From Bacteroidales bacterium (GTDB lineage Bacteria > Bacteroidota > Bacteroidia > Bacteroidales > UBA7332), in the NCBI GenBank assembly GCA_028687995.1, contig JAQTZA010000005.1:62001-126000 (forward strand): DNA of 64,000 nt. The letters are read 5' to 3'. The position numbers were made by a program, and so were the translations under genes. The notes beneath the pieces were generated by a model that saw nothing but the letters and a program-made list of their open reading frames with translations, did not search any database and was not told the DNA's origin. This document shows positions 29,835 to 38,309 of this stretch, one piece after another (the first letter of the stretch is position 1; each line of letters begins with the position of its first letter).

Positions 29835-31124
29835 ATGCTATATTACGAAATAGGTTCCGAAAAACACGAACTTAATGCCGAAGACCTAAAAAAAGGTCTC
29901 TTTGAAGCATTGAAGAAGTTGGGCGCTAAACACAAAGTGCTTGCAATTCCTCCCGATTACACACGCCTCCCAAGTCGCTCCGGCGAACTTACCGAATTTG
30001 CTTGGCAATTCTATGGCGATGCTTTGACTGACGTTTTGCCAGCATTGGGAACACACAGCCCAATGACGAGTCACCAGATTTCGCACATGTTTGGCACATT
30101 GCCTGCTTCGCTCATTCGCGAACACGATTGGCGAAACGATGTTGTTACTGTTGGAAATGTTCCTGCTGAATTTGTAAAAGAGATCACAGGTGGAGCGGTA
30201 GATTTTCCCTGGCCGGCGCAAGTGAATAAATTGTTGGTGGAAGGAAATTTCGATTTGATTCTGTCTATCGGACAAGTAGTGCCTCACGAAGTGGTCGGTA
30301 TGGCGAATTATAATAAAAACATTTTTGTGGGCACCGGCGGTGTAGAAGGCATCAACAAGAGTCATTTTGTGGGCGCAGCTTACGGAATGGAACGAATGAT
30401 GGGACACGCTGATACGCCCGTTCGTCGCATTTTTAATTATGCGTCAGAGAATTTTACCAATCATCTGCCCATTGTCTATGTGCAAACGGTCGTAGGATTG
30501 GATAAGACCGATGGCAAAATCAAAACACGTGGTCTGTTTATTGGCGACGATTTTGAGGTGTTCGACAAAGCAGCCAAACTGGCGCTGAAAGTCAATTTCG
30601 AAATGCTTGATGCACCGCTAAAGAAAGTTGTTGTTTACCTTGATCCTACCGAATTTAAAAGTACGTGGTTGGGCAATAAATCTGTGTATCGTACAAGAAT
30701 GGCTATAGATGACGAAGGTGAATTAATCGTTTTGGCACCAGCTTTGGTCGAGTTTGGCGAAGATAAAGAGATTGACCGCCTGATCCGAAAATACGGCTAT
30801 TTGGGCACGCCACAAACGTTGAAGTCGTGTGAAGAAAATGAAGAATTACGCAACAATCTGAGTGCCGCTGCTCATTTGATTCATGGTTCGTCCGAAGGTC
30901 GATTTAGTATCACTTATTGCCCCGGAAAAGGTGCCGAAAATCTCACTCAAACTGAAATTGAAAGTGTAGGTTTTAATTATGCCGATATTGATGAAATTAC
31001 AGCCCGATATAATCCTGAAAACTTGAAAGATGGATTCAATACGATGGCAGATGGTGAAGAGATTTTCTATATTTCGAATCCAGCTTTAGGCTTATGGGCT
31101 TTCAAAGACAGATTTAATTACTAA
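29835..31124 (+). CDS. LarA-superfamily (nickel-pincer nucleotide) racemase/epimerase
   Basis: A 429-residue relative of lactate racemase LarA (DUF2088). Residues that bind the nickel-pincer nucleotide or act in catalysis in LarA are apparent: THSPMT with HMFG (His in the first catalytic position), PHEVVGMANYNKNIFVG (His and the lysine that tethers the cofactor) and INKSHFVG (third His). LarA-family members racemise lactate, malate and other 2-hydroxy acids, and one group epimerises D-gluconate at C2. Its place among mannonate genes suggests a mannonate/gluconate epimerase. The LarB, LarC and LarE cofactor-maturation proteins are not in this window. Confidence 0.85.
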   Translation: MLYYEIGSEKHELNAEDLKKGLFEALKKLGAKHKVLAIPPDYTRLPSRSGELTEFAWQFYGDALTDVLPALGTHSPMTSHQISHMFGTLPASLIREHDWRNDVVTVGNVPAEFVKEITGGAVDFPWPAQVNKLLVEGNFDLILSIGQVVPHEVVGMANYNKNIFVGTGGVEGINKSHFVGAAYGMERMMGHADTPVRRIFNYASENFTNHLPIVYVQTVVGLDKTDGKIKTRGLFIGDDFEVFDKAAKLALKVNFEMLDAPLKKVVVYLDPTEFKSTWLGNKSVYRTRMAIDDEGELIVLAPALVEFGEDKEIDRLIRKYGYLGTPQTLKSCEENEELRNNLSAAAHLIHGSSEGRFSITYCPGKGAENLTQTEIESVGFNYADIDEITARYNPENLKDGFNTMADGEEIFYISNPALGLWAFKDRFNY

Positions 31125-31143
31125 ATTTGTGCGTTTGTATGTA

Positions 31144-31655
31144 GAACCACATAGTCATATAGAGCACATAGATTTCTGTTTTCTTGAGTTTTAAAATGGA
31201 GACAATAACAAGACAGCATTTGAATCAATTAACTTATTCAATTATTGGCTGTGCAATCGAAGTTCATAAAGAACTAGGACCTGGTTTATTGGAGAGTATT
31301 TATGAAAAATGTTTGGCTCATCTCTTGATTGAAAAAGGGCATAAAGTTGAGCGACAAAGGAGCATTCCTCTCAATTTTAGAGGAATACAGTTGGATTGTG
31401 AATTGCGGTTTGATTTGTTGGTTGACGATTTAATCGTTGTTGAACTTAAAACAGTTGAAGCAATCTTACCAATTCATGAGGCTCAACTACTAACATACTT
31501 GAGGCTTTTAGATAAATCGAAAGGTGTTTTGTTGAATTTTAATTGTGTAAATATTTTTAAAGAAGGGCAGAAGACGTTTGTTACAGAATCGTTCCGAAAA
31601 CTTCCATTAGAATAACATTATAAGAACCAATGTGTCCTATGTGACTATGTGGTTT
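31144..31655. mobile_element. small element: GxxExxY gene between terminal inverted repeats
   Basis: GAACCACATAGTCATATAG (31144-31162, to 31171) and the complement of 31629-31655, AAACCACATAGTCACATAG, are near-identical inverted arms enclosing one gene (31196-31615). No transposase is present, so movement would need help in trans. A gene-less relative lies 1.3 kb upstream. Confidence 0.6.
31196..31615 (+). CDS. GxxExxY protein
   Basis: A 139-residue protein of the GxxExxY family, named for the motif seen here in LGPGLLESIYEKCL. The second half (QRSIPLNFRGIQLDCELRFDLLVDDLIVVELKTVEAI) has the D...ExK arrangement of the PD-(D/E)XK nuclease fold. Its biological role is unknown. The ATG at 31196 is chosen over a TTG at 31184. 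It sits inside an inverted-repeat element that splits the uronate operon, and is not expected to take part in sugar metabolism. Confidence 0.88.
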   Translation: METITRQHLNQLTYSIIGCAIEVHKELGPGLLESIYEKCLAHLLIEKGHKVERQRSIPLNFRGIQLDCELRFDLLVDDLIVVELKTVEAILPIHEAQLLTYLRLLDKSKGVLLNFNCVNIFKEGQKTFVTESFRKLPLE

Positions 31656-31664
31656 GTGAAGAAT

Positions 31665-32798
31665 ATGAAGATCATTATTGACGATAAAATACCCTATATT
31701 CGGGGCGCATTCGAATCTTTGGCCGAAGTCGTCTATTTGCCAGGATCAAAGACGACGCCCGATGTGGTGAAAGATGCCGATGCCATTGTTACCCGCACAC
31801 GCACGATATGCAACGGAAAATTGCTCGCCAATTCATCGGTGAAATTTATTGTAACTGCCACGATCGGATTCGATCACATCGATACGACGTATTGTGATAC
31901 TGCTGGTATTCAATGGACGAATGCACCGGGCTGCAACTCAAAATCGGTGGAGCAATACATCGCTTCGACGATTATGGTGTTGATAGAGGAGAAAAGCCTT
32001 CAACTCGAAGATTTGACTATTGGAGTGGTTGGTGTTGGTAATGTGGGAAGCAAAGTGGCTAAAATTTGCGAAGCTTTTGGAATGCGTGTGATGCTCAATG
32101 ACCCACCGCGGGAACGTGCCGAAGGTTCTGACGCATTTGTCAGTCTGAAAAGAATCCAAGAAGAGGCGGATATTATCTCGCTCCACGTCCCGTTGAATAT
32201 GAGTGGCGACGATGCAACTTTTCACTTGGCTGATGGAGGTTTTTTTGCAGATTTGAAGCGCAATCCGATTCTCATTAATTCGTGTCGAGGTGAAGTTGTT
32301 GAGACAAATGCTGTCAAACAAGGACTTTTAAATAAGCAAATCGGTGGATTTGTGTGCGACTGTTGGGAGAATGAACCCGAAATTGATTTAGAACTGTTGG
32401 AGCTGACAACCATTGCCACGCCGCACATCGCAGGTTATTCGAAAGATGGAAAGGCGACTGGTACTCGGATGAGTGTTGAGGCAATCAGCCGTTTTTTTGG
32501 TTTAGGCTTGGATGATTGGAAACCTTCTGGAGTAGAAGCTCCACTTAAGCCGATCATTGAGCTTGATGGCAAGAATTTGAGTCGTCAAGAGATTCTCAAA
32601 ACGGCGATTTTGGCAACTTACGACATTCGAAACGACGATAAAGCGCTGAGAGCGAGTGTGGAAACATTCGAGCAACAACGGGGCGATTACCCAACGCGGA
32701 GAGAGTTTCCGGCGTTTACTATTCTTGCTAAACATATTGATATTGAGCTTGTAGAGGTTCTGAAAAATATTGGATTTAACGTAGAAATTACATTTTAA
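31665..32798 (+). CDS. pdxB: 4-phosphoerythronate dehydrogenase
   Basis: A D-isomer-specific 2-hydroxyacid dehydrogenase, 377 residues, with N-terminal MKIIIDDKIPYIRGAFE typical of PdxB, TATIGFDHIDT, NAPGCNSKSVEQYI, the NAD-binding GVVGVGNVGSKVAKI, catalytic Arg in NSCRGEVVET, DCWENEPEID and TPHIAGYSKDGKATGT (catalytic His). PdxB oxidises erythronate 4-phosphate in pyridoxal phosphate synthesis. A further C-terminal dimerisation domain is present. In-frame ATGs upstream lie inside the inverted-repeat arm and are rejected. Its presence in a uronate operon is unusual; it may be a passenger or may act on a related 4-phospho-sugar acid. Confidence 0.9.
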   Translation: MKIIIDDKIPYIRGAFESLAEVVYLPGSKTTPDVVKDADAIVTRTRTICNGKLLANSSVKFIVTATIGFDHIDTTYCDTAGIQWTNAPGCNSKSVEQYIASTIMVLIEEKSLQLEDLTIGVVGVGNVGSKVAKICEAFGMRVMLNDPPRERAEGSDAFVSLKRIQEEADIISLHVPLNMSGDDATFHLADGGFFADLKRNPILINSCRGEVVETNAVKQGLLNKQIGGFVCDCWENEPEIDLELLELTTIATPHIAGYSKDGKATGTRMSVEAISRFFGLGLDDWKPSGVEAPLKPIIELDGKNLSRQEILKTAILATYDIRNDDKALRASVETFEQQRGDYPTRREFPAFTILAKHIDIELVEVLKNIGFNVEITF

Positions 32799-32812
32799 TA
32801 AAATACAGGATT

Positions 32813-34267
32813 ATGAAAAAATTGGCAGATATTGGGCTGATTGGTCTTGCCGTAATGGGTGAGAATTTAGTTTTGAATATGGAAAGCAAAGGCTTTACCG
32901 TAGCAGTATTCAATCGTTCGGTGGATAAAGTGGATAAGTTTATGGCTGGTCGTGGTGCAGGAAAGAATTTCATCGGAACGCACTCTATAGCTGAGCTTTG
33001 CGCATCTTTGGAAAGACCACGTAAAGTGATGATGCTTGTAAAAGCTGGACAAGCGGTTGACGATTTTATCGAATTATTATTGCCTCACCTCGAAGAGGGC
33101 GACATCATTATTGATGGTGGAAATACTCATTTCCCCGACACCATTCGTCGTGCCAAATATGTAGAGAGCAAAGGTTTGCTCTATGTTGGTTCGGGAGTTT
33201 CGGGTGGTGAAGAAGGTGCTTTGAATGGTCCTTCGATGATGCCAGGAGGTTCACCTGCTGCTTGGCCTGCTATCAAAGATATTTTCCAAGCCATTGCTGC
33301 AAAAGTTGATGGTGGCGTTCCATGTTGCGATTGGGTTGGCGAAGGTGGCGCAGGTCACTTCGTGAAAATGGTTCACAACGGTATCGAGTATGGCGATATG
33401 CAGATTATTTGTGAAGCGTATCAAGTAATGAAAGATTTGCTTGGCCTCAATGCTGACGAAATACACCAAGTGTTCAAAGAGTACAACGAAGGCGATTTGG
33501 ATTCTTATCTGATAGAAATTACCCGTGACATTATGGGCTACCGTGATGAAAACGGTGAGGCATTGGTTGAAAAGATCATGGATACCGCTGGACAAAAAGG
33601 AACTGGAAAATGGACTGGCGTTTCGGCACTCGATCTTGGTATTCCGTTGACATTGATTGGCGAATCTGTATTTGCTCGTTGTTTGTCAGCTCAAAAAGAC
33701 ATTCGTGTGAAAGCATCAAAAGTAATCAGTGGACCTGATGCATTGTTTACTGGTGACAAAAAACAGATGATTTCTGACTTGAAAGATGCTTTGTTTGGTG
33801 CCAAAATCATCTCTTATGCTCAGGGCTATAACTTAATGATGGAAGCAGCCAATGAATATGGGTGGAACCTCAATTATGGTGGTATTGCTTTGATGTGGCG
33901 CGGTGGTTGTATTATTCGCTCAACGTTCTTGGGTGATATTAAAAAAGCATTTGATGTTAATCCTGGATTAGAAAACTTATTACTGGATCCACATTTTAAA
34001 GAAATCGTGGAGAAAGCTCAAGCTGGATGGCGTCGTGTTTGTGCAACTGCATTGACAAACGGCGTACCCGTACCTGCTTTGACTTCAGCACTTTGCTATT
34101 TCGATGGATTGCGCTGCGAGCGCTTGCCTGCTAACTTGTTGCAAGCTCAACGTGACTATTTCGGAGCTCATACCTACGAACGTATTGACAAACCTCGAGG
34201 AGAGTTTTTCCATACAAACTGGACTGGTAGAGGTGGTGATACTGCTTCTACAACTTACATAGTTTAA
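32813..34267 (+). CDS. gnd: 6-phosphogluconate dehydrogenase (decarboxylating)
   Basis: Converts 6-phosphogluconate to ribulose 5-phosphate, CO2 and NAD(P)H. The 484-residue full-length product shows IGLIGLAVMGENLVLNM, DGGNTHFPDT, GSGVSGGEEGALNGPSMMPGG, HFVKMVHNGIEYGDMQ (catalytic Lys and Glu) and the C-terminal GEFFHTNWTGRGGDTASTTY. It begins 14 bases after pdxB and is closed by a strong terminator. In a locus otherwise devoted to uronates it provides a route from gluconate-type intermediates into the pentose phosphates. Confidence 0.95.
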   Translation: MKKLADIGLIGLAVMGENLVLNMESKGFTVAVFNRSVDKVDKFMAGRGAGKNFIGTHSIAELCASLERPRKVMMLVKAGQAVDDFIELLLPHLEEGDIIIDGGNTHFPDTIRRAKYVESKGLLYVGSGVSGGEEGALNGPSMMPGGSPAAWPAIKDIFQAIAAKVDGGVPCCDWVGEGGAGHFVKMVHNGIEYGDMQIICEAYQVMKDLLGLNADEIHQVFKEYNEGDLDSYLIEITRDIMGYRDENGEALVEKIMDTAGQKGTGKWTGVSALDLGIPLTLIGESVFARCLSAQKDIRVKASKVISGPDALFTGDKKQMISDLKDALFGAKIISYAQGYNLMMEAANEYGWNLNYGGIALMWRGGCIIRSTFLGDIKKAFDVNPGLENLLLDPHFKEIVEKAQAGWRRVCATALTNGVPVPALTSALCYFDGLRCERLPANLLQAQRDYFGAHTYERIDKPRGEFFHTNWTGRGGDTASTTYIV

Positions 34268-34271
34268 TTTA

Positions 34272-34309
34272 TTTGGGAGACAACAGTGTTGTGTCTCCCA
34301 AATTTTTTT
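34272..34309 (+). terminator. rho-independent terminator after gnd
   Basis: Perfect arms TTTGGGAGACA (34272-34282) and TGTCTCCCAAA (34292-34302), then T7. This ends the first uronate transcription unit. Confidence 0.9.
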
Positions 34310-34313
34310 AATT

Positions 34314-34357
34314 ATTTGCGCAATCGGTTGCGCAAATCTAAATTATGGCTATATTTG
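34314..34357 (+). promoter_or_regulatory. kdgK promoter with a perfect palindromic operator
   Basis: Arms ATTTGCGCAA (34314-34323) and TTGCGCAAAT (34328-34337) form a perfect 10-base inverted repeat with a 4-base centre. The right arm covers the expected -33 position for the TATATTTG -7 box at 34350-34357. A repressor or activator site for kdgK-eda-transporter is likely. Confidence 0.7.
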
Positions 34358-34391
34358 CACTTTCGAAACAAATGTAACCGATTATATTATT

Positions 34392-35432
34392 ATGAAAAAA
34401 GTAGTCACCTTCGGAGAAATCATGCTCCGATTAGCCACACCAGGCTATCAACGTTTTGTACAGGCAACTGAGTTTACCGCAACTTATGGAGGCGGAGAAG
34501 CAAATGTAGCTGTCTCTTTGGCAAATTATGGTTTGAACGCTGAGTTTGTTACGCGTTTGCCCAAGAATGACATTGCTACAGCTTGTCTATCGAGTTTGCA
34601 TAAATACAATGTGAAAACGGATAATGTAATTTTTGGTGGAGATCGTTTAGGAATCTATTTTCTCGAAACAGGTGCTGTAGCGCGAGCCAGCAAAGTAGTT
34701 TACGACCGTGCCAACTCATCAATTGCCGACATCAAACCAGGTATGATTAACTGGCGCGAAGTGCTGAAAGATGCTCAGTGGTTTCATTGGACAGGTATTA
34801 CTCCTGCACTTTCGCAAGGAGCTGCCGATGCATGTCTCGAAGCCATTAAAGTGGCAAATGAAATGGGCATTACCGTTTCAACCGACCTGAACTTCCGCAA
34901 AAACCTTTGGAAATATGGCAAAACAGCGTCTGAAGTGATGCCAGCTTTGGTCGAAGGTTGCGACGTGATTCTAGCAAACGAAGAGGATGCCGAAATGGTT
35001 TTTGGCATCAAGCCCGAAGGTTTCGACGTGACAGCTACTTCTGGTCATGTGGATGCTGCGGAATTCGAATCGGTGTGCAAACAAATGATGGCTAAATTCC
35101 CACGTGCTAAGAAAGTGATTATTACACTTCGCGGATCTATTAATGCAAATCATAATACATGGGCAGGCGTGCTTTACGATGGTAGAACATTGTTCCAATC
35201 GTCAAAATACGACATCACTCACATCGTAGATCGTGTAGGCGGTGGCGACTCATTCATGGGCGGTTTGGTTTATGGTTTGATCTCTTATACAGGCGACGAT
35301 CAAAAAGCGCTAAACTTTGCTGTAGCTGCTTCTTGCCTCAAGCATACCATCTATGGCGATTTCAATCTCGTAACAGTTGATGAAGTTGAGAAGCTGATGG
35401 GTGGTGACGCATCGGGAAGAGTTTCCCGTTGA
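34392..35432 (+). CDS. kdgK: 2-dehydro-3-deoxygluconokinase
   Basis: Phosphorylates KDG to KDPG. The 346-residue PfkB-family protein begins VVTFGEIMLRLATPGYQRF, with the sugar site YGGGEANVAVSLANYG, LGIYFLETGAVARASKVVYDRA (the usual KdgK signature), HWTGITPALS, STDLNFRKNLWKYGK and catalytic RVGGGDSFMGGLVYGL. It is the first gene of a second unit with its own promoter and palindrome, followed by eda and the transporter, with an S23-type gene inserted between. Confidence 0.94.
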   Translation: MKKVVTFGEIMLRLATPGYQRFVQATEFTATYGGGEANVAVSLANYGLNAEFVTRLPKNDIATACLSSLHKYNVKTDNVIFGGDRLGIYFLETGAVARASKVVYDRANSSIADIKPGMINWREVLKDAQWFHWTGITPALSQGAADACLEAIKVANEMGITVSTDLNFRKNLWKYGKTASEVMPALVEGCDVILANEEDAEMVFGIKPEGFDVTATSGHVDAAEFESVCKQMMAKFPRAKKVIITLRGSINANHNTWAGVLYDGRTLFQSSKYDITHIVDRVGGGDSFMGGLVYGLISYTGDDQKALNFAVAASCLKHTIYGDFNLVTVDEVEKLMGGDASGRVSR

Positions 35433-35445
35433 TTTACAATTTGGC

Positions 35446-35523
35446 GATTTACAATTTACAATTCTTAGAGAAGTTGTCCCTCATTATAGCTTTTTGACTA
35501 TTTTTGAATTGTAAATTGTAATT
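35446..35523. repeat. AATTGTAAATTGTAA inverted repeat before the S23-type gene
   Basis: GATTTACAATTTACAATTC (35446-35464) and GAATTGTAAATTGTAATT (35506-35523) face each other around a 41-base centre; related CAATTGTAAGTTGTAAAT lies after the gene at 35902-35919. The arms bracket the small gene and look like a dispersed element. Confidence 0.5.
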
Positions 35524-35541
35524 GTTTGAATTGTATTGAAT

Positions 35542-35910
35542 ATGACAAAAGCAGAATTAAAAAGCAGATTCAGAGCCTTCTCCATCAGAATTGTGAAGAT
35601 GGTTGATAAATTGCCGAATACGATTGCAGGTAGAGCTTTAGGTGCACAAATTATTCGTTCTGGCACATCACCAGGAGCAAACTACAATGCCGCTTGTATT
35701 GCGAAGTCTGATAGAGACTTCATCAATAAACTAAAAATGGTGGAAGAGGAACTCGACGAAACCATCTATTGGCTAGATTTGATTGGTGCAACCGAGTTGA
35801 TTAAACCTGAACTACTTGTAGAACTTGATAAAGAAGCCAAAGAACTGTTGTCCATAATTGTAAAATCAATCATTACCAAAAGAAAGAAGCTAACCGCTTC
35901 CCAATTGTAA
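35542..35910 (+). CDS. S23-type four-helix-bundle protein, copy 2
   Basis: 122 residues from ATG 35542 (a TTG two codons earlier is ignored). It has the same family layout as the copy at 9135: FRAFSIRIVKMVDKLPNTIAGRALGAQIIRSGTSPGANYNAA, then DFINKLKMVEEELDETIYWLDL. The two are clearly paralogous but diverged, so they did not arise from a recent duplication. It is lodged between kdgK and eda, flanked by AATTGTAA-type inverted repeats. Function unknown. Confidence 0.88.
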   Translation: MTKAELKSRFRAFSIRIVKMVDKLPNTIAGRALGAQIIRSGTSPGANYNAACIAKSDRDFINKLKMVEEELDETIYWLDLIGATELIKPELLVELDKEAKELLSIIVKSIITKRKKLTASQL

Positions 35911-35941
35911 GTTGTAAATATTAAAATTGTAAATAAACAAA

Positions 35942-36607
35942 ATGGCACGTTTCAGTAAAATACAAGTCATCACAGCGATGAAAAAGACAGGCATGGTGCC
36001 TGTGTTCTACCACAAAGATATCGAAGTGGCAAAGAATGTAGTGAAAGCCTGCTACGACGGTGGCGTTCGTGTGTTTGAATTCACCAACCGTGGAGATTTC
36101 GCACACGAAATATTTGGCGAGTTAAATAAATTTGCTGCCAAGGAGTGTCCCGAAATGATATTGGGAATCGGTTCAATTGTCGATGCACCTACAGCTTCGT
36201 TGTACATTCAGTTAGGAGCAAACTTTATTGTTGGACCACTTTTCAATCCTGAAGTGGCGAAAGTGAGTAATCGCCGTTTGGTACCTTACTCACCCGGTTG
36301 TGGTTCTGTATCGGAAGTCGGATTTGCACAAGAGATGGGATGCGACGTGTGCAAAGTATTTCCTGGCGATGTGTTGGGCGCAGGCTTTGTAAAAGGACTG
36401 AAAGCTCCTATGCCGTGGTCGAATCTGATGGTGACTGGCGGAGTAAAACCCGAAGAGGCAAACCTCAAATTGTGGTTCGAAGCCGGCGTTACATGCGTGG
36501 GCATGGGCTCAAATCTATTCCCTACAGAGGCAATGAAAGCTGCTAATTGGGTTGTCATTACAGAACTTTGCGCAAATACTTTAGCTATCATTCAGAAAGT
36601 AAAATAA
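35942..36607 (+). CDS. eda: KDPG/KHG aldolase
   Basis: Class I aldolase that splits 2-keto-3-deoxy-6-phosphogluconate into pyruvate and glyceraldehyde 3-phosphate, the last step of the uronate route. The 221-residue product shows [15 protein letters not shown], the catalytic-Glu region [32 protein letters not shown], the Schiff-base lysine in [13 protein letters not shown] and the phosphate-binding VTGGVKPEE with GMGSNLF. It begins 31 bases after the S23-type gene and is 38 bases from the transporter gene. Confidence 0.95.
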   Translation: MARFSKIQVITAMKKTGMVPVFYHKDIEVAKNVVKACYDGGVRVFEFTNRGDFAHEIFGELNKFAAKECPEMILGIGSIVDAPTASLYIQLGANFIVGPLFNPEVAKVSNRRLVPYSPGCGSVSEVGFAQEMGCDVCKVFPGDVLGAGFVKGLKAPMPWSNLMVTGGVKPEEANLKLWFEAGVTCVGMGSNLFPTEAMKAANWVVITELCANTLAIIQKVK

Positions 36608-36645
36608 CCTAAATTTCTCCCAAAATCAATACAAAATCTTATACT

Positions 36646-38163
36646 ATGAACACACAGAAAATGACCAGCTACCGTTGGACAATCGTCAGCTTACTTTTGT
36701 TCGCTACTACAATCAATTACATGGATAGAAATGTAATTGGTTATTTGAAAGATTACTTTTGTTCCACACAGGGTTTTGGATGGTCTGCAACAGATTTCTC
36801 TATTTTAACATCTGTATTTACTGCATTTTATGCAGGATTTACATTGGTTGCCGGATTTATCATTGATAAGGTTGGTACTAAAATTGGTTTGGCAGCTTCT
36901 TTGATTGTTTGGTCTTTTGCTGGTATTGCGAGTGCATTTATGGGAAAAGGACTGTTTGCCCACATTGTGGCAAGAGGAATTTTTGGTGCGGGAGAATCAG
37001 GTAACTTTCCAGCTTCAATCAAAACTGTTGCTGAGTGGTTTCCAAAAAAAGAGCGAGCACTAGCAACTGGAATTTTTAATTCTGGGTCAAATATTGGTGC
37101 AATGATTTGTGCACTCATCATCCCTGTCATTTTGGCAACATGGAACCCAAATGAAGGAAATGGTCTCTTTTTAGGCATTTTCCACGGTTGGCAAATGGCA
37201 TTTATTATTACAGGTTTAATTGGATTTTTGTGGCTGTTTTTTTGGAGTAAACTCTATTCAACTCCTAAACAAATGCTGAAAAAAGGCAAAATCAACCAAG
37301 GAGAATATGACTATATTCATAGTGGTGATGAAGTAGAAGTACCAACAGATGTAGTGAAAGAAAAAGTGCCATGGTACAAAATGTTAACTTATAAACAAAC
37401 TTGGGCATTTGTCGCTGGAAAGTTTATGACCGATGGTATTTGGTGGTTTTTATTATTCTGGTTGCCTACTTATGTAAAACAGCAATTCTGCGTGGGAATG
37501 GATGCCGTTGATACAAAACACACGGTCATGATATCTACTTTTATTGTATATGGTATAGCAATTATTGGCTCAGTATATGGAGGTTCAATCCCAATGACAT
37601 TTATGAATAAAGGTTGGCAAACGTATAAAGCTCGCATGACAGCGTTGTTGATTATTGCATTTGCACCGTTGTTATTAATCGGAACACAATATGCCGCTGC
37701 CTCTTGGGGTATTGTAGCAGCAATCGCTATAATTAGTGTTGGCGGTGCTGCACATCAGGCATGGTCGGCGAACCTGTTCACTACTGTATCTGATATGTTC
37801 CCTAAAAAGGCCGTTGCCACTGTCACTGGGATTGGAGCTGCGGCAGGTGGATTGGGTGGCGTATTAATGCAATTGCTGGCTGGTGGTTTAGAGGATCATT
37901 TTCGTATTAAAGGCATTATGGAAGCCAGTAAAGCTGGTCTGGTAAAAGCAACAGAATCAATCAGTCTTGAGACTATAAAAATGGATAATCTGAAAGAAGT
38001 TTTAATAGATCCCAATATGCTGGATCAAGCAAGACAATTCATTTCTTCAAATGTTTCTATTTCTTATGGTATCATGTTCACCATTTGCGCATTCTCTTAT
38101 CTCATTGCATGGGCAATAATGAAAGCGCTTGTGCCACGTCATACTCCAATTACCGATTTGTAA
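36646..38163 (+). CDS. MFS hexuronate transporter (ExuT-like)
   Basis: A 505-residue major-facilitator transporter with 12 predicted membrane segments. The N-terminus (YRWTIVSLLLFATTINYMDRNVIGYL) is the anion:cation symporter/ExuT type; the loop-2 motif GFIIDKVGTKIG, and GIFGAGESGNFPASIKTVAEWFPKKERALATGIFNSGSNIG, are typical of hexuronate and galactonate carriers. It most likely brings glucuronate/galacturonate across the inner membrane with protons. It is the last gene of the kdgK unit, followed by a terminator. Confidence 0.92.
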   Translation: MNTQKMTSYRWTIVSLLLFATTINYMDRNVIGYLKDYFCSTQGFGWSATDFSILTSVFTAFYAGFTLVAGFIIDKVGTKIGLAASLIVWSFAGIASAFMGKGLFAHIVARGIFGAGESGNFPASIKTVAEWFPKKERALATGIFNSGSNIGAMICALIIPVILATWNPNEGNGLFLGIFHGWQMAFIITGLIGFLWLFFWSKLYSTPKQMLKKGKINQGEYDYIHSGDEVEVPTDVVKEKVPWYKMLTYKQTWAFVAGKFMTDGIWWFLLFWLPTYVKQQFCVGMDAVDTKHTVMISTFIVYGIAIIGSVYGGSIPMTFMNKGWQTYKARMTALLIIAFAPLLLIGTQYAAASWGIVAAIAIISVGGAAHQAWSANLFTTVSDMFPKKAVATVTGIGAAAGGLGGVLMQLLAGGLEDHFRIKGIMEASKAGLVKATESISLETIKMDNLKEVLIDPNMLDQARQFISSNVSISYGIMFTICAFSYLIAWAIMKALVPRHTPITDL

Positions 38164-38203
38164 AATCTAATAGTTCAGTACAAAGGTGTGGCTGAATATT
38201 TTA

Positions 38204-38244
38204 TACCCCAAAAGTTTAGTAGTAAACTTTTGGGGTATTTTTTT
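38204..38244 (+). terminator. rho-independent terminator of the transporter unit
   Basis: A 15-base perfect stem, TACCCCAAAAGTTTA (38204-38218) with TAAACTTTTGGGGTA (38223-38237), followed by a T run. Confidence 0.9.
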
Positions 38245-38264
38245 AGGTAATAGACAATAAATTA

Positions 38265-38272
38265 TAATTTTG
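38265..38272 (+). promoter_or_regulatory. promoter -7 box of the ECF sigma operon
   Basis: TAATTTTG matches TAnnTTTG, 38 bases before the sigma-factor start codon. The -33 is not clear. Confidence 0.45.
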
Positions 38273-38309
38273 ATGTTATATTCATTCATACATCACGTCT
38301 TGTATAAAA

